A DNA stretch of 64,000 nt from NORP240 sp942492445 (GCA_942492445.1 CALOEW010000089.1:1-64000), one strand, 5' to 3'. Counted from the first letter of the stretch, positions 16,950-26,840 are shown. Numbers and translations are program-made. The notes: generated from the letters alone by a model not told the origin.

Positions 16950-17149
16950 CCTTACCTGGCTCCTGATCTCTTTTGTGTAAAGTATTCTACAGGTCGGCAG
17001 CTTCCTGCCAGCCGTTTTGCGACCGGCTTCCTCTACATAACGGCGTACTAACGGAGTTTTTTAACCATCTGGCACCAAATTCCCTCTGCCTGCCGATAAT
17101 CACCACAGCCCCCGCCGCCGGCATGCGGCCGGCAGCTGTTGCAACCCAC

Positions 17150-18298
17150 TCAGGCAAAGGGCCGCCTTCCGCTGGCCGAAACGGACATCAATAGGCCAAA
17201 CCCGATAAACAGGGTCAGAACGGATGTGCCACCCCGGCTCATCAGCGGCAGTGGCAGACCGATCACCGGTACCAGCCCGGAAACCATGGCCATGTTGACA
17301 AACACATAGAAAAAGAAAGTCAGGGTGATACTGCCGGCCAGCAGGCGACTGAACATGTCGCCGGCGTAATAGGTAATGTAAAACCCCCGGATCAGCACAA
17401 ACAGGTAGAGTAGGATCAGGAACAGAACCCCCAGCAGGCCGAATTCCTCGGCCAGCACGGCCAGTATGAAATCGGTGTTGCTTTCCGGAATAAAGTCAAG
17501 CTGTGACTGGGCTCCGTTCAACCAGCCCTTGCCGGTAAGCCCGCCGGAACCGATTGCAATCTGGGACTGGATGATGTTGTAACCGGCCCCGGTCGGGTCA
17601 CGATAGGGATCAAAAAAAGTGAGAATCCGATTTCGCTGGTGCTCCTGGGCCAGGAACAGGTACCAGGCCGGAGAGGCCAGCAGGGCACCAAATCCTCCCC
17701 ACAAAATCAGCCGCCAGGATATCCCGGCCAATAGCACCACGAAGAGCCCGGACATGGTGACCATGATCGCGGTTCCGGTATCGTTCTGGGTAATGATCAG
17801 GCCGGCGGGCAGGAGAATCATAGCCGCCGCCCAGAACAGGTGCTTGAAGCGCGGTGGCAATGGTCGACTGCCCAGGTACCACGCCAGCAGCATGGGCACT
17901 ACGAACTTCATGATTTCCGACGGCTGGAAACTGGGCAGACCGGGAAAATCGAGCCAGCTCCTGGCGCCGTTGGCCTCAACGCCGAAAAACAGAACCAGTA
18001 TCAGCAGACCGATTCCGGCCACGTACATGGAGGGTGCCCAGCGACGGAAAAAATGTGCGTCAAACTGGGCAACGAGCAACATGACGCCGAAGGCAATGCC
18101 GATGGCCATGGCCTGACGCTGCACCTCGGCCAGGTTTTCGCCACTGGCGCTGAACAACACCAGCAGACCCAGAGCACTCAACAATAGCAGCGCCAACAGT
18201 AACGGTGGGTCGATACGCAACAGGCGCCAGACGGAAAAACCCGGCCTGGGTACTCCAGCCGGGTCAATCAGCTGACGGGTGAAATCCTGGTTAATCAT
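17150..18298 (-). CDS. rodA: Rod shape-determining SEDS glycosyltransferase RodA
   Basis: A 382-residue polytopic inner-membrane protein of the SEDS family that polymerises glycan strands in the elongasome with PBP2. Conserved stretches include FIPESNTDFILAVLAEEFG and the C-terminal GLPLPLMSRGGTSVLTLF, both SEDS signatures. About ten membrane segments are visible. The start overlaps the end of mrdA by 8 bp. In the usual Pseudomonas-type order mltB follows rodA; here 200 bp of non-coding DNA and then rlpA follow instead. Confidence 0.95.
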   Translation of the reverse strand: MINQDFTRQLIDPAGVPRPGFSVWRLLRIDPPLLLALLLLSALGLLVLFSASGENLAEVQRQAMAIGIAFGVMLLVAQFDAHFFRRWAPSMYVAGIGLLILVLFFGVEANGARSWLDFPGLPSFQPSEIMKFVVPMLLAWYLGSRPLPPRFKHLFWAAAMILLPAGLIITQNDTGTAIMVTMSGLFVVLLAGISWRLILWGGFGALLASPAWYLFLAQEHQRNRILTFFDPYRDPTGAGYNIIQSQIAIGSGGLTGKGWLNGAQSQLDFIPESNTDFILAVLAEEFGLLGVLFLILLYLFVLIRGFYITYYAGDMFSRLLAGSITLTFFFYVFVNMAMVSGLVPVIGLPLPLMSRGGTSVLTLFIGFGLLMSVSASGRRPFA

Positions 18299-20273
18299 TC
18301 CGGGAAACCAGCGGCAGATCGGGCGAGAATTCCGGCTCCTCCGGTACTTCCAGATCCAGATTCAGAATATCCAGCAGGTAGGTGTCGATTACCTGTTTGG
18401 CGATAGGTCCGGCGACGGAGCTGCCATGCTCACCGTTCTCCACGAATACGGCCAGGGCAATTTTCGGATTTACGGTGGGGTGACGGGCCGGGGCAAATGA
18501 AATAAAAAGCCCGTGATCCTTGTGGATATCAGCCAGCTCGATCTCGTCACTGCTGGTGATACTCTGGTCGATGCTGACCACCTGCGCAGTTCCTGATTTT
18601 CCCGCCATCTTGTAGGTCATGTCCGGATCAGCCATGGCGATGGCTTCATAGGCAGTGCCATAATCCCGGAACACCTTGCTGTAGGGGCGATGCACAACCA
18701 TGGTCATGGCCTCTTCAATGTAATCCCAGTAATCCGCATCAGCCAGCTCCAGAGGGGGCAGGCGCGAGTTGTCGGCGGATTCATACAGCTCCCCTTCCAC
18801 GGCCTTGAGCAATCGCGGCCTGACCACTTTGCCCTTGTTGGCGAGGATGGATACCGCTGTAGCCAGCTGCAGCGGCGTCACCCACATATAGCCCTGACCT
18901 ATCGAGGAGCTGATAGTGTCACCCTGATACCAGGGTTCGCCCCGACTCTCCATTTTCCATTCCCTGGAGGGCAGTACGCCGGTCCGGGCATAGGGTATGT
19001 CGAGTGCCAGATTCTGCCCGAAGCCGAACCTGGACATGAAGCCGTGTATCGTGTCGATCCCCATGCGGTTGCCCAGATCGTAAAAAAACGTGTCACAGGA
19101 CTGGTAAATCGCCTTCCTGAGGTCGGTGTGTCCATGTCCTCCCCCTATCGGGGTGCGGAAAGTGTAGTCATTCCAACGGTATCGCACTCCGGGAAGCCGG
19201 AAGTAGCCGGGATCTTCAATGGCGAATTGGTAATCGACAAATTCGTGCTGCAGACCACCCAGCCCGATAAACGGTTTGACTGTTGAGCCTGGCGGATAAG
19301 GATTGGTGGCCCGATCAAACAACGGTGTGTTCACTTTGTCGGTTATCAACCTGTTGTAATCCCGGTTGCTGATCCCGGTGACAAACAGATTGGGATCGAA
19401 GCCGGGTTTGCTCACCATGGCGAGAATACCCCCTGTTTCCGGATCGATGGCCACAATCGCACCACGAAACTCGCCCAGAGCCTTCTCCGCAGCAATCTGC
19501 AACCGGGCATCCAGATGCAGGGTGATATTCTTGCCTGCGACCGGATCGGTCCGATCCAGCACCCGCATCACCTGGCCACGATTGTTCTTTTCCACCGTCT
19601 CATAGCCTACCTGGCCATGCAGCAGGTGCTCATAGGTCTTCTCGATGCCGGACTTGCCGATGTGGTTGGTACCGCCATAGTTTTCCCGCTCCAGCATGTC
19701 CAGAGCGTCCAGTTCCGTGCGATTAATTTCCGACACGTAGCCCACTGTATGGGCGGTGAGACTCTGCAGCGGATAATGTCTTACCAGCTGGGCCTCGATG
19801 GAAAAGCCCGACAACCGGTGTTGCGCGACCGCGATCCTGGCCATTTCCTCTGCACTGAGCTTGTAGCGCAGCAACACCGAGGTGTGAGGCACCCGTCGCC
19901 GGCTGAGCCGGTTCCTGAATTGTTCGATATCGTCCTCGGTCAGGTCGATCAGGGTTGCCACCGTATCCAGCGAGGACTCCATGTCCCCGGACAGCTCCCT
20001 GACCACAGTCAGATTAAAAATCGGCTGGTTGTCGGCCAGAATCTCGCCATTGCGGTCGAAAATCAGACCCCTGGTGGGGGGAATGTACTGGGAATGCAGG
20101 CGGTTATCGTCGGACCGGGTGGCGAAATAATCGTAGCGGACAATCTGCAGGCTGATCATCTGCAGGACCAGGGCGAGAAACAGAAAGGCGACAAACAACC
20201 CGGCAACAACCAGACGTCGGTTCACCAGGCGTCTTTCGCTCTCGTGATCCTTGACCTGCCATTTATCTGCCAT
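18291..20273 (-). CDS. mrdA: Penicillin-binding protein 2
   Basis: A 660-residue transpeptidase that crosslinks peptidoglycan during cell elongation as partner of RodA. An N-terminal membrane anchor (residues ~25-45) is followed by a dimerisation/pedestal domain beginning IPPTRGLIFDRNGEIL. The transpeptidase motifs are STVK (in PPGSTVKPFIGL, SxxK), SCD (in YQSCDTFFYDLG, SxN equivalent) and KSGTAQV (KTG equivalent). Length and motifs are normal for the family. The gene begins 212 bp downstream of rlmH, a gap with no visible gene. Confidence 0.96.
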   Translation of the reverse strand: MADKWQVKDHESERRLVNRRLVVAGLFVAFLFLALVLQMISLQIVRYDYFATRSDDNRLHSQYIPPTRGLIFDRNGEILADNQPIFNLTVVRELSGDMESSLDTVATLIDLTEDDIEQFRNRLSRRRVPHTSVLLRYKLSAEEMARIAVAQHRLSGFSIEAQLVRHYPLQSLTAHTVGYVSEINRTELDALDMLERENYGGTNHIGKSGIEKTYEHLLHGQVGYETVEKNNRGQVMRVLDRTDPVAGKNITLHLDARLQIAAEKALGEFRGAIVAIDPETGGILAMVSKPGFDPNLFVTGISNRDYNRLITDKVNTPLFDRATNPYPPGSTVKPFIGLGGLQHEFVDYQFAIEDPGYFRLPGVRYRWNDYTFRTPIGGGHGHTDLRKAIYQSCDTFFYDLGNRMGIDTIHGFMSRFGFGQNLALDIPYARTGVLPSREWKMESRGEPWYQGDTISSSIGQGYMWVTPLQLATAVSILANKGKVVRPRLLKAVEGELYESADNSRLPPLELADADYWDYIEEAMTMVVHRPYSKVFRDYGTAYEAIAMADPDMTYKMAGKSGTAQVVSIDQSITSSDEIELADIHKDHGLFISFAPARHPTVNPKIALAVFVENGEHGSSVAGPIAKQVIDTYLLDILNLDLEVPEEPEFSPDLPLVSRND

Positions 20274-20485
20274 ATATCGACTGTCTGACCGTTTGGATCG
20301 CTTTACGGATTAATCGGCTGCAGGGAGTTCCCCTGAAGGATCGTCATTTCAATTGAGACAACAGTTTCGCGGTTTAGTTTAAGGGACCCTGCGAGCTGCC
20401 TTGATTCTACACTGATTCACACGGTATTTTTAGGCCCAGCTCCCGAATCCGGTCGGAACCGGGATTTCAGTTGCAGCAGAGCCTG

Positions 20486-20956
20486 CTACTCGCGGTGATA
20501 AGGATGATTGTTGAGCAGACTCCAGGCCCGGTAGAACTGTTCGGCCAGGACTATGCGCACCAGCGGGTGGGGCAAGGTCAGGTCCGACAGTGACCAGCAT
20601 TCGTCGGCCCGCTTCAGCACCGTCTCATCAAGTCCGTCCGGTCCTCCCGCCACAATCACTACGTTTCTGCCGGCGTGACGCAACTCGTCCAGGCGCCTGG
20701 CAAAATCGAGGCTTTCGAAGCGTCTGCCCCGGACATCGAGTGCCACCATATGGTCGGCATTCTGTGTCCTGCCAAGAATCGCGTCAGCCTCCCGAGCCAT
20801 TGCCTGCGTAACACTGGTGTTTTTGCCCCGACGCGCCAGGGGAACCTCCTGCAATTGCAGGGTAAAATCCGCGGGCAGCCGCCTCGTGTATTCCAGTACC
20901 CCCGCCTCCACCCACTCCGGCATGCGGGTGCCAACCGCAAGCAGAGTGAACCTCAC
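20486..20956 (-). CDS. rlmH: 23S rRNA (pseudouridine1915-N3)-methyltransferase
   Basis: A 156-residue SPOUT-class methyltransferase that methylates pseudouridine 1915 in helix 69 of 23S rRNA. Diagnostic features are LDVRGRRFESLDFAR, the SAM-binding trefoil knot IVAGGPDGLDE, and the C-terminal NNHPYHRE that contacts the substrate. It starts with GTG at 20956 and overlaps rsfS by 4 bp, indicating coupled translation. Confidence 0.97.
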   Translation of the reverse strand: MRFTLLAVGTRMPEWVEAGVLEYTRRLPADFTLQLQEVPLARRGKNTSVTQAMAREADAILGRTQNADHMVALDVRGRRFESLDFARRLDELRHAGRNVVIVAGGPDGLDETVLKRADECWSLSDLTLPHPLVRIVLAEQFYRAWSLLNNHPYHRE

Positions 20957-21303
20957 CGTTCCGCTTCACTCCCGCTTCCAGGTTCGAATGACCACAGGTC
21001 CTCCAGATTGTACAGCGCCCGGACCGGGGCCAGCATAAGGTGCACCACCACCCCGCCGAGGTCCACCAGCACCCATTCCGCCTGCATTCGCCCTTCAACT
21101 CCGGACACCCTGCCACCGGATTCCTTGACCCGCTTAATCACCTCATCGGCAAGGGCTTTAATGTGGGTGCTTGAGGTGCCGGTTGCGATTACCATGAAGT
21201 CGGTTATCTGGGTCAGTCTGCTGACGTCGATACTCACGATGGACTGCCCTTTGACATCTTCAAGGGATGTCACAACCAGATCTGCCAATTCTTTACTTGT
21301 CAA
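20953..21303 (-). CDS. rsfS: Ribosomal silencing factor RsfS
   Basis: A 116-residue protein of the DUF143/Iojap family. It binds uL14 on the large ribosomal subunit and blocks subunit joining in stationary phase or starvation. The family segment ITDFMVIATGTSSTHIKALAD is complete, as is the EWVLVDLGGVVVHLM strand. The start is a TTG at 21303 overlapping the nadD stop by 4 bp. Confidence 0.96.
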   Translation of the reverse strand: MTSKELADLVVTSLEDVKGQSIVSIDVSRLTQITDFMVIATGTSSTHIKALADEVIKRVKESGGRVSGVEGRMQAEWVLVDLGGVVVHLMLAPVRALYNLEDLWSFEPGSGSEAER

Positions 21304-21977
21304 TTTGCGCTCTCGTTACTGTGTTGATGTTTGTCAGCTGCGTTCCGGTACAACCGGTGATATTCCAGGTATTTCGCAACCCGCGGATCCAGCAGCCCTG
21401 CCAGAGGCTGGTTGCCAGCTATTCGTGAGCGTACCTGACTTGAAGAAACCGGGTTGTCGATGCCTTCCATCTGGAAAATCAACCCACATTTCCGCTCCAG
21501 CAATTGCTCCGCCTCGGTAACAAGGCCGCACGCCATGATCTCCTGCAGTTCCGGACTCAGCACCACCTCACTTCCCGGCCGCCTGACCACCACGAAATGA
21601 CACATTGCAAAAAGATCGCGCCAACGGTACCAGCCAGGCAGGGACGCAAAAGCATCGGCACCGAGGATGAAAAACAGTTGCGCGCCCCGGAATTCATTCC
21701 GAAACGACTGCAGGGTTTCGTATGTGTAGGATGTACCCGGCCGGTTAAGCTCACGATCATCTACCACCAGGCCGGGGTGATCGCGAGTGGCCAGTCGCAG
21801 CATGTCCAGGCGCTGCAGTGCCGAACAGAGTGCCCGGTCGCGGTGATTCGGGACCCCACAGGGAACCAGCCTGACCTGATGCAACTGCAATGTACTCAGT
21901 GCGGCCAGGGCGACTTCTATATGCCCTGCATGAACCGGATCAAACATGCCGCCCATTATGCCGATTCGCTTGCTCAT
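21300..21977 (-). CDS. nadD: Nicotinate-nucleotide adenylyltransferase
   Basis: A 225-residue nucleotidyltransferase converting nicotinate mononucleotide and ATP to deamido-NAD in NAD synthesis. The nucleotide-binding GGMFDPVHAGHIEVAL near residue 9 supplies the HxGH motif, and SSSQVRSRIAG near residue 185 is the ISSTxIR equivalent. FFILGADAFASLPGWYRW is also typical. Start and stop overlap the neighbouring proA and rsfS by 4 bp each, giving a tightly coupled proA-nadD-rsfS-rlmH unit. Confidence 0.96.
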   Translation of the reverse strand: MSKRIGIMGGMFDPVHAGHIEVALAALSTLQLHQVRLVPCGVPNHRDRALCSALQRLDMLRLATRDHPGLVVDDRELNRPGTSYTYETLQSFRNEFRGAQLFFILGADAFASLPGWYRWRDLFAMCHFVVVRRPGSEVVLSPELQEIMACGLVTEAEQLLERKCGLIFQMEGIDNPVSSSQVRSRIAGNQPLAGLLDPRVAKYLEYHRLYRNAADKHQHSNESAN

Positions 21978-23257
21978 GTTCTGATATGACCGTCCCCCAG
22001 AACAATGTATTTTTGCGAGGTGAGGCCTTCCAGCCCGACAGGTCCGCGGGCGTGGAGTTTGTCAGTCGAGATTCCAATTTCCGCGCCAAGGCCGTATTCA
22101 AATCCGTCGGCAAAACGCGTGGAAGCGTTCACCATCACGGAACTGGAGTCAACTTCGCGGAGAAATCGCTGGGCGTTAACATGGCTTTCCGTGACTATGG
22201 CGTCGGTATGCTGTGAACTGTGGACATTGATGTGGTCAATCGCTTCATCGAGACCGGCAACAACCTTAATCGACAGAATAGGAGCCAGGTATTCTTCTTT
22301 CCAGTCGGCCTCGCTGGCAAGGTCGACCTGGGGAAGAATTTTTCGGGTAAGCTCACAGCCACGCAGCTCAACCTGGTATTCGGCAAATCGTCGAGCCAGA
22401 ACCGGCAGAATCTCCGCGGCTATCGCTCGGTCGACCAACAGGGATTCCAGCGTGTTGCAGGTGCCGTAGCGCTGCGTCTTGGCATTAACGGTAATGGCAA
22501 CGGCTTTGTCAGGATCAGCGTGGGCGTCAATAAAGACATGGCAGTTGCCATCCAGATGCTTGATCACCGGCACGCGCGCATCGCGACTGATGCGTTCGAT
22601 CAGCCCCTTTCCGCCTCGGGGAACTATCACGTCTACGTACTCAGGCATTGTGATCAGCTTGCCGACGGCGGCACGATCAGTTGTTTCAACTACCTGCACG
22701 ATCCGGGGATCCAGGCCCACCTGTGCCAGACCGTCAGCAAGGCACGAAGCAATGGCCCGATTGGAATTGATTGCCTCCGATCCGCCGCGCAGAATGGTCG
22801 CATTGCCGGACTTGAGGCACAGGCTGGCTGCCTCGCAGGTCACATTTGGCCGTGACTCATAAACGATGCCAATCACACCCAGGGGAACCCGCATCTTTCC
22901 TACCTGGATACCGCTGGGCCGGTACTTGAGATCGCTCACGGCACCGACCGGGTCATCCAGAATCGCTACCTGTCGCAATCCCTGGATCATGGCATCGATG
23001 CGCGCGGGGCCAAGTTCCAGTCGATCCAGCATCGGTGCTTCCAGATTTTTTGCCCGGCCTGATTCCAGATCCAACTTATTGGCGGCGATCAATTCGCTGC
23101 GGCGGGTGTCGACAGCGCGGGCAACAGCCAGCAGTGCATCGTTCTTCTGAGCCGTTGTTGCGCGGGCAATCAGATACGACGCGTTTCTGGCCCGTTGGCC
23201 GAGCTCAACCATATAGGCGTCAATATCCAACGTTGCTGACTCCGCCTGCTCCAACAT
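21974..23257 (-). CDS. proA: Gamma-glutamyl phosphate reductase
   Basis: A 427-residue NADPH-dependent dehydrogenase reducing gamma-glutamyl phosphate to glutamate semialdehyde in proline synthesis. Landmarks are VPLGVIGIVYESRPNV, GNATILRGGSEA, the catalytic cysteine in QRYGTCNTLESLL, and the ending RGPVGLEGLTSQKY. The frame stays open upstream to 23458, but the ATG at 23257 is preceded by GGAGAC and gives the normal family length. It leads the proA-nadD-rsfS-rlmH series, the order seen in Pseudomonas. Confidence 0.96.
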   Translation of the reverse strand: MLEQAESATLDIDAYMVELGQRARNASYLIARATTAQKNDALLAVARAVDTRRSELIAANKLDLESGRAKNLEAPMLDRLELGPARIDAMIQGLRQVAILDDPVGAVSDLKYRPSGIQVGKMRVPLGVIGIVYESRPNVTCEAASLCLKSGNATILRGGSEAINSNRAIASCLADGLAQVGLDPRIVQVVETTDRAAVGKLITMPEYVDVIVPRGGKGLIERISRDARVPVIKHLDGNCHVFIDAHADPDKAVAITVNAKTQRYGTCNTLESLLVDRAIAAEILPVLARRFAEYQVELRGCELTRKILPQVDLASEADWKEEYLAPILSIKVVAGLDEAIDHINVHSSQHTDAIVTESHVNAQRFLREVDSSSVMVNASTRFADGFEYGLGAEIGISTDKLHARGPVGLEGLTSQKYIVLGDGHIRT

Positions 23258-23437
23258 TACTTTTCTGTCTCCGGGCTCTGTGGAATTCCCGGGCGCCGCC
23301 TGTCGCACAGGAAAAACGGAATTATACCGCAATTGACCCGAAGCCGTTAAAACGCCGTCGCGCATACGGATTAGACAGGGGCGTAACAATCGGCTTATGC
23401 TTTGACGCTGGCAGCATAACCACCCGTTCCGGCAACA

Positions 23438-24940
23438 ATGAGCTCTGACCAGTCCCAAACTGAAGTCGCCCGATCGGCCCGCAAGGCTTCGCCCGGCCTG
23501 CTGCAGGCGCTCACCCCGGTACTAGTCATGATGGGGCTGCTGGCTCTCTCGGTTCACCTTTTTGGCGAAGATTCCAGTTACGGGCCCAATCAGATCGCCC
23601 TCTGTATCGGTGCCGCGATAGCAGCCCTGATCGGCTGGCGTAACGGTGTCAGCTGGAGCGCAATGGAAACCAGCATGGTACAGGGGATTACCATTGCCCT
23701 GCGCGCCATCCTCATTCTTTTCACTGTCGGACTGCTGATCGGCAGCTGGATCATGGCCGGGACGGTCCCCACCATGATTTACTACAGCCTCCTGGCACTG
23801 GATCCCGCCTTTTTTTACGCGGCAGCCTGTGCAATCTGCGCCGTGGTGGCACTGAGCATCGGCAGTTCCTGGACGGTGGCCGGGACTATCGGAGTGGCCC
23901 TTATCGGGGCAGCGGCAGGGCTGGGGTTATCCCTGGAGATGACTGCCGGCGCTATCATTTCGGGCGCCTATTTCGGCGACAAGATGTCGCCGTTGTCCGA
24001 CACGACCAACCTGGCACCGGCAGTCGCAGGCACCGATCTGTTCACACACATTCATCACATGCTGTGGACCACCGTTCCCAGCATCAGCCTGGCCCTGATT
24101 CTGTATCTGTTCGTCGGCTTCAATATCGACTCCGGCAGCCAGTCCGGCGAGTTGCAGAATACCCTGGACACATTACGGGCCAGTTTCCAGATAAACCCGG
24201 CCATGCTGCTGCCGGTGGTAATCCTGTTGTACATGGCCAACAGGAAGCTGCCACCGTTGCCGACCCTGCTTACGGGCACCCTGGCCGGTGTGATTTTCGC
24301 TGCCCTGTTTCAGCCAGCGGCAATCCGTGCCATGGCTGCCGACCTGGACAGCGGCGCGCTCGCGATGCTTAAAGGCATGTGGCAGACCCTGTTCGATGGC
24401 TACATGCTCGACAGCGGCGATGCGGCTATCGACGATCTGCTGTCCCGTGGTGGTATGAGTTCCATGCTCAATACCGTGTGGCTGATCCTCTGCGCCATGG
24501 TATTCGGCGCCCTGATGGATCGCACCGGACTGCTGCAGGTGCTCGTACGCTATGCACTGTCGACCGTGCGGGGAACCGGCAGTCTGGTCATCACCGCCCT
24601 GCTCACCTGCATTGGGGCCAACATCATCGCCTCAGACCAGTACATCGCCATCGTTCTGCCTGGCCGCATGTACAAACTGGAATTTCAGAAGCGTGGTCTG
24701 GACGTCAAGAACCTGTCCCGGGTACTGGAAGACGGTGGGACCATCACCTCGCCCCTGGTGCCCTGGAACACCTGCGGCGCGTTCATGAGCGGCACGCTGG
24801 GAGTCGCAACGCTGGCGTACCTGCCGTTCTGTTTCTTCAATCTGATCAATCCGCTGGTCAGCGCCATTTACGGCGTCATGAATTTTCAGATAACTCCAAG
24901 TCACAAGCCGGCCGGCGGGATCGAGGATCGAACGGCCTGA
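23438..24940 (+). CDS. nhaC: Na+/H+ antiporter NhaC family
   Basis: A 500-residue polytopic membrane protein of the NhaC family, which expels Na+ in exchange for protons. Family-typical segments are SIGSSWTVAGTIGVALIG, SGAYFGDKMSPLSDTTNLAPA near residue 180, and DQYIAIVLPGRMYK with GGTITSPLVPWNTCGAFM in the C-terminal half. Twelve or so membrane segments are visible. It is divergent from proA and its 3' end overlaps the convergent VOC gene by 40 bp. It fits life in a sodium-rich habitat. Confidence 0.92.
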   Translation: MSSDQSQTEVARSARKASPGLLQALTPVLVMMGLLALSVHLFGEDSSYGPNQIALCIGAAIAALIGWRNGVSWSAMETSMVQGITIALRAILILFTVGLLIGSWIMAGTVPTMIYYSLLALDPAFFYAAACAICAVVALSIGSSWTVAGTIGVALIGAAAGLGLSLEMTAGAIISGAYFGDKMSPLSDTTNLAPAVAGTDLFTHIHHMLWTTVPSISLALILYLFVGFNIDSGSQSGELQNTLDTLRASFQINPAMLLPVVILLYMANRKLPPLPTLLTGTLAGVIFAALFQPAAIRAMAADLDSGALAMLKGMWQTLFDGYMLDSGDAAIDDLLSRGGMSSMLNTVWLILCAMVFGALMDRTGLLQVLVRYALSTVRGTGSLVITALLTCIGANIIASDQYIAIVLPGRMYKLEFQKRGLDVKNLSRVLEDGGTITSPLVPWNTCGAFMSGTLGVATLAYLPFCFFNLINPLVSAIYGVMNFQITPSHKPAGGIEDRTA

Positions 24941-25392
24941 TCGGCGGGGGCTGACTTTAAGGGCAACAGTTTCAACTCCACCACATTGCCTTCCGGGTCA
25001 TTGATGTAAACCGACTTGCTGAAACCGCTGGCGCCGTATCGGGTGCTCATCTCGCCGGCGTCGATACCATGGCGACACAAAAATTCCCTAAGTTGCTGCT
25101 CAGTCAGGTCTGCAACACTCAGGCAGAAGTGTTCCATGTTGCGACCATCCTGTGTTGGCGGTCCGCCGCCCAGACGCCCCAGTTCACTGTCAACCGGCAC
25201 GATATCGATAAGGCTATTGCCCGCCCGCAACTGCAACAGACCGACCTCGGGAGGCAACTCTCGCTCCAGCTCACAACCCAGCAGATCGCGGTAGAACCGC
25301 AACATCTCCCGAGTACTGGTGGTACGCAGAACGATATGATCGATTCCCACAATCTTCAGCTTTTGTGGCACCGTGGCCGATTCAGATTTCAT
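24901..25392 (-). CDS. VOC (glyoxalase/bleomycin-resistance) family protein
   Basis: A 163-residue protein with the paired beta-alpha-beta modules of the vicinal oxygen chelate superfamily. The metal-ligand positions look intact: His in GIDHIVLRT (near residue 18), His in NMEHFCLSV (near residue 86) and Glu in DPEGNVVELK (near residue 138). This set is close to the glyoxalase I / dioxygenase-like single-domain proteins, but the substrate cannot be read. It is the last gene of a six-gene minus-strand series, overlapping the DUF523 gene by 11 bp. Confidence 0.85.
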   Translation of the reverse strand: MKSESATVPQKLKIVGIDHIVLRTTSTREMLRFYRDLLGCELERELPPEVGLLQLRAGNSLIDIVPVDSELGRLGGGPPTQDGRNMEHFCLSVADLTEQQLREFLCRHGIDAGEMSTRYGASGFSKSVYINDPEGNVVELKLLPLKSAPADQAVRSSIPPAGL

Positions 25393-26329
25393 TGCTCAGA
25401 CTCAGTTCGGAGGGATAGGGCTTCATGTACCAGGAGCGTTCTATGTACTCATCGGGGTTGCGGCGAAAATGGTGGTTCAACAACGTAATCGGCACAATCA
25501 GTGGCACCACACCCTTCCGGTAATCGTCTATGCACTGCACCAGTTCCTGTTTGTCCTCCCGGTCGAGGTCTTGTTTCAGATAGCCCTGAATGTGCTGTAG
25601 AACGTTGACATGATTGCCGACCGTCGCAATCTTCCGCAATGCCGTCATCAGCCCGTGCAGATACAGGGGCAACTGCTCTTCCAGATTGTCCCTGCGCAGG
25701 GCGGCGACCTGCTTTCCCAGCGCCCTGTAGTCCTGCTGGTCATGACTCATGAGAATCAGTTTGTGGCGGGCATGAAAGTCCACCAGCTTGCCAACGGTGA
25801 CACCACTGCGAAGGAGGATCTTCCAACGCCACATAACGTAGACTCGCTGGATAAAGTTTTCACGAAGACGGGAATCACCCAGGCGTCCTTCCTCCTCCAC
25901 AGGCAACTCAGGAAAATTTTTCATCATGGTAGCGGCATAGATACCCGTTCCGTCGTTGCAGGGCATGCCCTTGTCACTGTACACCTTGACCCGCTCCATA
26001 CCGCAGCTGGGTGAGGCCCGCTTCAGAATGTACCCGCACAGGTCCTTGTGCCAATGGGCCTGCTGTTCGGCACTGTCCGCCAGCGCGTCGGTAAAATCCC
26101 TGTCTGCGTCCACCGTCGAGACGCAGCGTATGTCGTCGCTTCCCTGCTTGCGCACCAGGCGGATGGGTTTTCGGGGTATGCCCAGACCGATCGCGACTTC
26201 GGGGCAGAAAGGACGAAATTCGAAATATCTGCCCAGGGTCTGCTGCACGTAGGAATGCTGTTTGTGTCCCCCATCGAAGCGGACATTTTCTCCCAGCAGG
26301 CAACTGCTGATGCCAACGGGAATTTTCAT
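25382..26329 (-). CDS. DUF523 and DUF1722 two-domain protein
   Basis: A 315-residue protein with two domains. Residues 1-~150 are DUF523: GISSCLLGENVRFDGGHK, FCPEVAIGLGIPR and LKRASPSCGMERVKVY, whose three cysteines (CLLG, FCPE, SCGM) can bind an iron-sulfur cluster as in the TudS thiouracil desulfurase relatives. Residues ~170-315 are DUF1722 (YbgA-like), starting with FHARHKLILMSHD and ending HHFRRNPDEYIERSWYMKPYP. This fusion is widespread in gammaproteobacteria. A role in desulfuration is a family-based guess. Confidence 0.88.
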   Translation of the reverse strand: MKIPVGISSCLLGENVRFDGGHKQHSYVQQTLGRYFEFRPFCPEVAIGLGIPRKPIRLVRKQGSDDIRCVSTVDADRDFTDALADSAEQQAHWHKDLCGYILKRASPSCGMERVKVYSDKGMPCNDGTGIYAATMMKNFPELPVEEEGRLGDSRLRENFIQRVYVMWRWKILLRSGVTVGKLVDFHARHKLILMSHDQQDYRALGKQVAALRRDNLEEQLPLYLHGLMTALRKIATVGNHVNVLQHIQGYLKQDLDREDKQELVQCIDDYRKGVVPLIVPITLLNHHFRRNPDEYIERSWYMKPYPSELSLSNEI

Positions 26330-26342
26330 TTGCCCGGCCTCC

Positions 26343-26840
26343 TCAATTTTTCCGTTGCGCAGCCTCCTGCTGCCTCAAACCGGCCTCGATCTCGGCCACA
26401 TAACCGTCCACGACTGCTCGAAATCCCGGCGCAAACCAGGCCTTTGTCGCCGCCCACTGAACACGGGCAGCTTCGGTCTCCATCTGAGAGCGCCATCGCA
26501 GCATTCTCGGTTCGAATTCCTCCCGATCGAACAGACCATGCTGGAACTGGTAAAAGGAATTCTCCCACTCCCTCCATACCCCGGCCAGGAAATACAGGTA
26601 CATGATACGATGATCCGGCTTCATGTTCTGCAATCCGTTACTGGCCTCCGCGATGGCAGCGGCCATTTCCGGCTCGGTCGCCACCCACTCCGAAAACATC
26701 ATCTGCTTGTCGGTAATGGCGTCCCTGGCCTGGGACCGCATCATCTCGGTGTTCTGCCTTATTTCCAGACCCAGAAACAGGATACCGAGAATCACGCCCA
26801 GACTTGCCGCCAGATTCGTCCAGTTTTCAATTTTTTTCAT
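26343..26840 (-). CDS. Uncharacterised single-pass membrane protein
   Basis: A 165-residue protein with one N-terminal membrane segment (residues ~10-27, SLGVILGILFLGLEI) directly followed by RQNTEMMRSQARD, a combination I have seen in many small unnamed proteins of marine gammaproteobacteria. The remainder is helical and rich in Glu, Met and Trp (FLAGVWREWENSFYQFQ). No motif indicates a function. The start overlaps the upstream DUF7661-like gene by 14 bp. Confidence 0.65.
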   Translation of the reverse strand: MKKIENWTNLAASLGVILGILFLGLEIRQNTEMMRSQARDAITDKQMMFSEWVATEPEMAAAIAEASNGLQNMKPDHRIMYLYFLAGVWREWENSFYQFQHGLFDREEFEPRMLRWRSQMETEAARVQWAATKAWFAPGFRAVVDGYVAEIEAGLRQQEAAQRKN

